NCBI GenBank assembly: GCA_013396635.1
Contig: WBMW01003144.1
Location: forward strand, 190,118 to 254,117
Source: Penelope pileata
Taxonomy: Eukaryota; Chordata; Aves; Galliformes; Cracidae
DNA: 64,000 bases
Direction of reading: 5' to 3'
Under the pieces are notes generated by a model that saw only the letters and a program-made list of their open reading frames with translations, did not search any database and was not told the origin of the DNA. Each line of letters starts with the position of its first letter. The first letter of the stretch is position 1. This document shows, piece after piece, positions 59,173 through 64,000 of the stretch. A program made the translations under genes and the position numbers.

Positions 59173-62100
59173 CTGCTGGGAAGCAGGTGGTGAGTGAAGG
59201 CCTCTGAGCTGCCCTGCTGGCAGGGAAGGGGAAAAAGGGATTCACGATGGTGTGAAAACCCCCCTCTCTGTGCTTGGCTTGGTCTGAAGCAAGCACCCAG
59301 TGAACCTAGATGGACACATCAGTGAGCTAGAGGAGCTCTTTGAAGTCTAATGACCTTTTAAAAGCTGTCATTCGAGCTGCAATCTGAGTTCAGAGGAATG
59401 ATTTTTCAACCCATTGTATTGGCAATACCATACTTTCCAACTCCCCACCTCATTAAGAAATGCATCCATTGCCCTCCTCCTTGCAAGAGAGGGATGTTGG
59501 AAGGATGCGCCCGCAGAGACTGCTTACTTTCAGGGGATTGCAATAAAAATGCCAGGCAGGACTGGGAGCCATAAGGATAGGGGGGTCTGAGGAGCAGGAA
59601 ATTGGAAGAGACAAATATGCAAAGCTGCTAGAGATGCAGCCAAGACAGCAATTTCAGAAGGAAAACAATGCTGAGTAACATAATTTCCCCCAGAAGCAGC
59701 AAGTCATTCAGCAACCTTGAATTAAGCTCACACCTCCACTGTCTCTCCACGGCCTCATGAGAGAGGAATGAAATCCTTCATCAGCAGTACCAAAAAAATC
59801 TCAAAATAACGTAAATATTAGAAGGCCCCAATTAAAGTCAGTGAGCTGGCAGCTGCCCCGCGATGATTAATGGGTTCACACAACTCCCTGTGCCCTGGTT
59901 TAGCCACACCGAGCTAATCTTTAAGAATTTCATAACCTGAGCAGCCCCTTTGCTTTCAAAGCCACAGCCGTGGCTGCCCAGTGATTTCTCCAAGAGACAG
60001 GTAACACGGGAGCTCAGTTTTCTCTTTCTCCAACACATCCTTAAGAACGGGGCATCGAACAGTGACTGCTGAATCACAGTTGTAAGTCACATATTGTAAA
60101 CTGTAATAAAGGAGTAAGAGACCTTCCAGGTAACAAGGAGGTTAGAGAGAAAAATCTGTTCCTATAAACAAGCAGAACTAACACCAGAAGTGGGTGAGGG
60201 GCTGGATGCAGACACACTGTACGCAGCAGGAGCCTTCCATGTTCCCTTCCCAGCTTTGGTGGCTTGTATGGCCAGGGCACTGCCTGGGCTTCTGCGAAGG
60301 GGGTCGTGGAGTTCAGCTCTGAGTCACACACACATCCACACTGCTAATTAAGGCACGCAGGGAGAAGAAAATGGAAACTAGCAGGAGTAAGAAGGGCACC
60401 AGTGAGGAGAGTCCCAATTAACACATGAAGAGAGCACCAGACCGTGTCGCTCCTGCTATGAATCTAGCTGCAGTTTGTACCCTTGAAATCAATTTCTAAT
60501 CTGCGATGACAAATCCATTTGCTTCTTCTGATGCCTGACTTTAGAGTCATTGAGACATGCTGCTGACACAGCCCTGGAGGCCGGTGCCCCCACGCTAACC
60601 ATCGAACATGTCCCAGCTCCCACCCTGCGCGCATCCCAGCTGCAGAACTGTTGTCAGAGAGAGTTGAGTCTGGTCGCCAGCAACTTTTGGCCCTCAGCCT
60701 CTGCTGGGGGCTTCCAGATGCATGTGAGCATCACCCCGGGCGCTGGTACCTGGCAGCAGACACCTCGGCCTTTGCAGTTTTGCTGGGTCTTTCACCAGGC
60801 AGTTTGCAATCACATCAGCAAAACCTCACCGTGGCACTACAACAGGGCATGAACCCTCACTTCCACTCTGCAGAAAAGCAGTGGGAGATCACTGACCTCC
60901 TGCTCCAATGCTGCTGCCCAGCTCACCTTTCCCCATTGAGCCACAGAGTCCAAAAAGGCTTCAGACCAGGAGCTGCCCCACGGTGCTGTGGGTGCGTCCA
61001 CAGGGCTGCACCACAGTGCGCTTAGGACAAGCGGTCACCACACAGAGTGCAGGAGATGCTGCCGGCACGGCGCACGAACAGCCCATGTCTCTGTGCAGGC
61101 TGCTGCTGCAGAGTGCCTGCTGCATTCAGTACCACTGGGTATCTATTAAATACATGCACAGAAAGGGTGCTAATTGCTTTCCCATTCTCCAGCTATAGTC
61201 TCTACTGCCACAGAAAGTGCACACAATACAAAGCAAATTCACGTTTAGAAAACTGAGCTGCTTCCAGAAACCTACTGCATTTTAATTACCATCTGTATAC
61301 ATTGGGAATCCTCTTGCTTTATAACAATGCTACCATTTCCGTTGCCTTTTCCAACCCTTTTAATATGGAGATCTTTGTTGCTGGCCGTGGCTTTCAGTGG
61401 CTGTGGAGGTGCCTGGCCAGGCACACACGTGTGGCTGCAGTACCAATGAGTGCTGGCACCGCGTGGGGTAAGGGTGGGCTTGGGGTAGTGGTAGGGGAAT
61501 GCTGGAGGCTGCCCTGAGCAGCAGTGCCGAGTGGAGCTCAGCAGCTCTCTGATGGGGCAGGGAATCTCAGGAAGTCATCTCCACTTCGTGACACATGCTG
61601 AAATTTCCCCAGCGTATTTATCTTCCACGGTGCCTATTTTGCAGCTCATCCATCATCTGTGAAGCAGTGGAGGTGGGGAGCAGGAAAACTAACACAGATG
61701 CCCAACCCACATTTCAGGCACCGTACAGCAGCGTGCAGGCAGCGGGCAGGGAGACAGAGTGGGGAACGGGAGATGGGAAGAAGGCAGCCTGAGAGGAGCA
61801 GGGAAAGTGACTTGGCCATTTGGGACTGAAGCTTTTGTTCCAGGAGCTTTGTTCTCAGAAGATAATGCATCTAAAAAAAGTCCCCTCAACTGTCTGGTGC
61901 TAAATCTCGTTTGGGACCAATCTTTACACTTCTGTTGGAGGCGCTGCCCTCCCTCAGACGGGTGTGTGCATAGCTTCAAGGGAGGAGTTTTAGTAAATTC
62001 TTCCACCAATTCAAACTTCCCATCTGGCAGTCACAAAGATCACCTCCGGGATCACCTCTGTGATCTCTGATCAAAAGAAAGCCTTTGCCTGGAGACCTCA

Positions 62101-62739
62101 GGGTTAACAGCCCCATATGCTGGTTCATCTCTACACCTGCATCGTTCTGCTGAAGGCACTTAATTTCCCCACTTCGGCTTGAACACTGTGATGGCTGGCA
62201 CAGTACGACTCCACACGAGAAAACAGCAAAAAGAAGAGGTGAAATATTCATAGAAGGGAATATATTATTTATCTCGTGGAGAAACCAAGCAGCACTCACA
62301 GCCTCTAGGAAAGAAAGAAGTCTGAGGTTCGTTAGCTCCCTGCTTCCCTTTGTGTAAGACACTCAGGGCCATGTGCAGCAGATCCTGATGGAGGCAGCAC
62401 GCACACAGCTCTCTGAAGCAGAGGTACAGCTCGAGCCGCCTGTGCCTGGGTCCAGGGCTCCCAGAGCCATCCCACTCTGCTTGCGCAAGTGGGAAAGGGG
62501 CTGGGATGCCAGCACAAGGGCTGTCACTGAACAGGCATCCCAACGGACAAGACGGATAAAGCCACTCTCTGCTGGGACTGGTATTCTATCTGCTTCCTCA
62601 TTTGCCAGAGGTTTCATGCCTGCTTGGGAAAACGCAGATTCTGTCACCTTTCCTGGTCGCAACATCAGGCATGATTAACAGGGAAGCCAGCTCAATTTCC
62701 TCTGTATTCCTTCTTAATTTAGTGTCCAATCAGTATCAG

Positions 62740-62762
62740 AAACAAACAAACAAACAAACACA
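62740..62762. repeat. (AAAC)n microsatellite
   Basis: Five or so uninterrupted AAAC units. Confidence 0.9.
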
Positions 62763-62854
62763 AATAGCTCTGTTTTTCCTCACTCAGTAGATGAAATGCA
62801 GCCTTGGTTTCATGCACCACTTACGCACCTCTGTGTAACTATGAATAATGCACG

Positions 62855-62870
62855 CAGGAGCGCGCTCCTG
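62855..62870. repeat. 16-bp perfect palindrome
   Basis: CAGGAGCGCGCTCCTG equals its own reverse complement and contains GCGCGC at its centre, in otherwise CpG-poor DNA. It could be a binding site for a dimeric factor or a cruciform-prone spot. No matching known motif comes to mind. Confidence 0.8.
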
Positions 62871-63752
62871 AGAAACAAATGGTCACTTTACACGAAAGTA
62901 CGCAAATGCTATTTTTTCACCCCCAAGGCTGCTGCGAGCATTTTTAAATAGGACTGCTGCTTCACTGGTTGTGCCAGAGGAGCCCTGGGGAGGTGAGGGC
63001 TCTGTGTACCAAAGCCCTGCACACAGCAGTCTCACAGCAAGGACTTTACTTCCAGAGAACACCCTGGAGGAGATGCCAAAAAGGGAACAAATAAAAGGGA
63101 CATTCCCAAGTCACAGCAGCTGTGGCCAAGCTGCCTTTTGGCTGAGGTGATGGCTAATCCTCACCACACATCTCGCACCCTGGGAGGTGCAGCTGCCTGA
63201 AGAGCAGGGTGGCTACACAGGACATGGTGATGCTCCTCGGCTTTTGCGGAGCATTTTTGGCTTGTGCAGCTTCCTTTTTGCCCATGTTGAAGCAGAGGGC
63301 TCTGGACTCAGGTGCCCCATTCAGCAGTTGTTTTAGCACGAAGCTGTGGCAGGAGGAGGGTTGAGGCAGTAGCATTTTGGCCTCAACAGCTAAAACAGAC
63401 AGCAGTGGTTAACTGGGTCTGGAGAGCCAACCCCACGTCCAGAGTCCAGTCACCAACCATTCCTCCTCAGCTGCTTGTTGTCGGCTTTCTACAGTACATA
63501 ATAAGATCACAGCCTGGCCTCCAGAGCTTCTTTCCTAACTGAGGGACAATCTCAACTGGTGGGCAGTTCTACACCAGGCTTTGGGAACGTTCAGTTGCCT
63601 CCAGAGGCAAGAGCTGCCCAGCCACAAGACGAATGCCAACCAAACCCACCTTCATTAGCCTAAACCAGCAATGTATTTCATTGCATTTTTCCTCTTTTAA
63701 TCCAAAAAGAAGCTACAAAAATATGTGGCTCAACATAAAAACGATCACATTC

Positions 63753-63770
63753 AAAAAAAAAAAAAAAAAA
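63753..63770. repeat. A18 homopolymer
   Basis: Eighteen consecutive A, the longest homopolymer in the window. No recognisable retrotransposon body lies immediately upstream, so it is not clearly a retroposed tail. Confidence 0.85.
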
Positions 63771-64000
63771 GGACCAAAATTTCAGCAGGAAAAGAATAAG
63801 GTAAAGTAGAAAAAATATATTAAAGTCACTTAAAATAGCAGTTACCACACTGTAACCTCTTATTAAGGGGCTAGAAAGAAGAATAAATAGGCTCACATGC
63901 CTATTTCTTTATATCAGTGTCTGCTCAAGTAAAACCTTGAATTGTCAGATGAATATGCTCTGAGTCTTCACTTTATAAACCTATCCCATTTCTTTCTCTC

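Larger units (their letters stand above)
59173..64000. other. non-coding stretch, possible upstream exons not resolved
   Basis: If the minus-strand pair at 58.5-59.2 kb is real, its 5' exons should lie here or beyond the window. Minus donors AAG|GTGAGC (complement at 60921-60926) and GTG|GTGAGG (about 63162-63168) have only moderate acceptors. It also holds a 16-bp palindrome at 62855, an AAAC microsatellite at 62740 and an A18 run at 63753-63770. The last 300 bases are AT-rich. Confidence 0.45.

Overview
The window looks like vertebrate nuclear DNA, most likely from a bird. It is about 43% GC by eye and CpG-poor outside a few islands. Over 64 kb I see no young L1-, Alu- or B1-type elements and only a few short MIR-like relics, a repeat load far too low for a mammal. 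I found no CR1 tail, so 'bird' rests on compactness and repeat poverty. There are no operons, prokaryotic genes, CRISPR arrays, or rRNA or tRNA genes that I can see. One 49-base run of N lies inside a GC-rich island, and one isolated N follows a homopolymer A run.

No protein in any frame matched a family I can name. The long open frames are of a length expected by chance, or they come from the GC-rich island. What can be supported is (1) promoter-like CpG clusters and (2) short candidate exons bounded by good splice signals, some sharing a consistent reading phase.

Layout: 1-11.6 kb is mostly featureless non-coding DNA with a few isolated splice-bounded segments. At 11.9-12.1 kb a small CpG-rich element carries a full-consensus p53 site and a full-consensus RFX X-box. 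It is followed on the minus strand by a possible first exon ending at 11639. At 14-16 kb there are candidate exons on both strands. The main CpG island, with the assembly gap, is at about 21.69-22.47 kb and has good donors on both strands just beyond it. From 23 to 34 kb there are AT-rich stretches that look like conserved non-coding DNA. A second small CpG cluster at 34.1 kb could start a plus-strand transcript continuing through candidate exons at 35.1, 40.0, 40.4, 40.8 and 41.1 kb; the last four share one open phase. On the minus strand, candidate exons at 39.4 and 32.0 kb join in phase, as do those at 59.1 and 58.5 kb. At 54.6 kb a possible 21-nt microexon has its 3' splice site inside a perfect 10-bp hairpin. 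MIR relics lie at 24.0, 43.7, 43.8 and 49.5 kb.

All exon calls are inferences from sequence signals alone. Transcript and homology evidence would be needed to turn them into genes.
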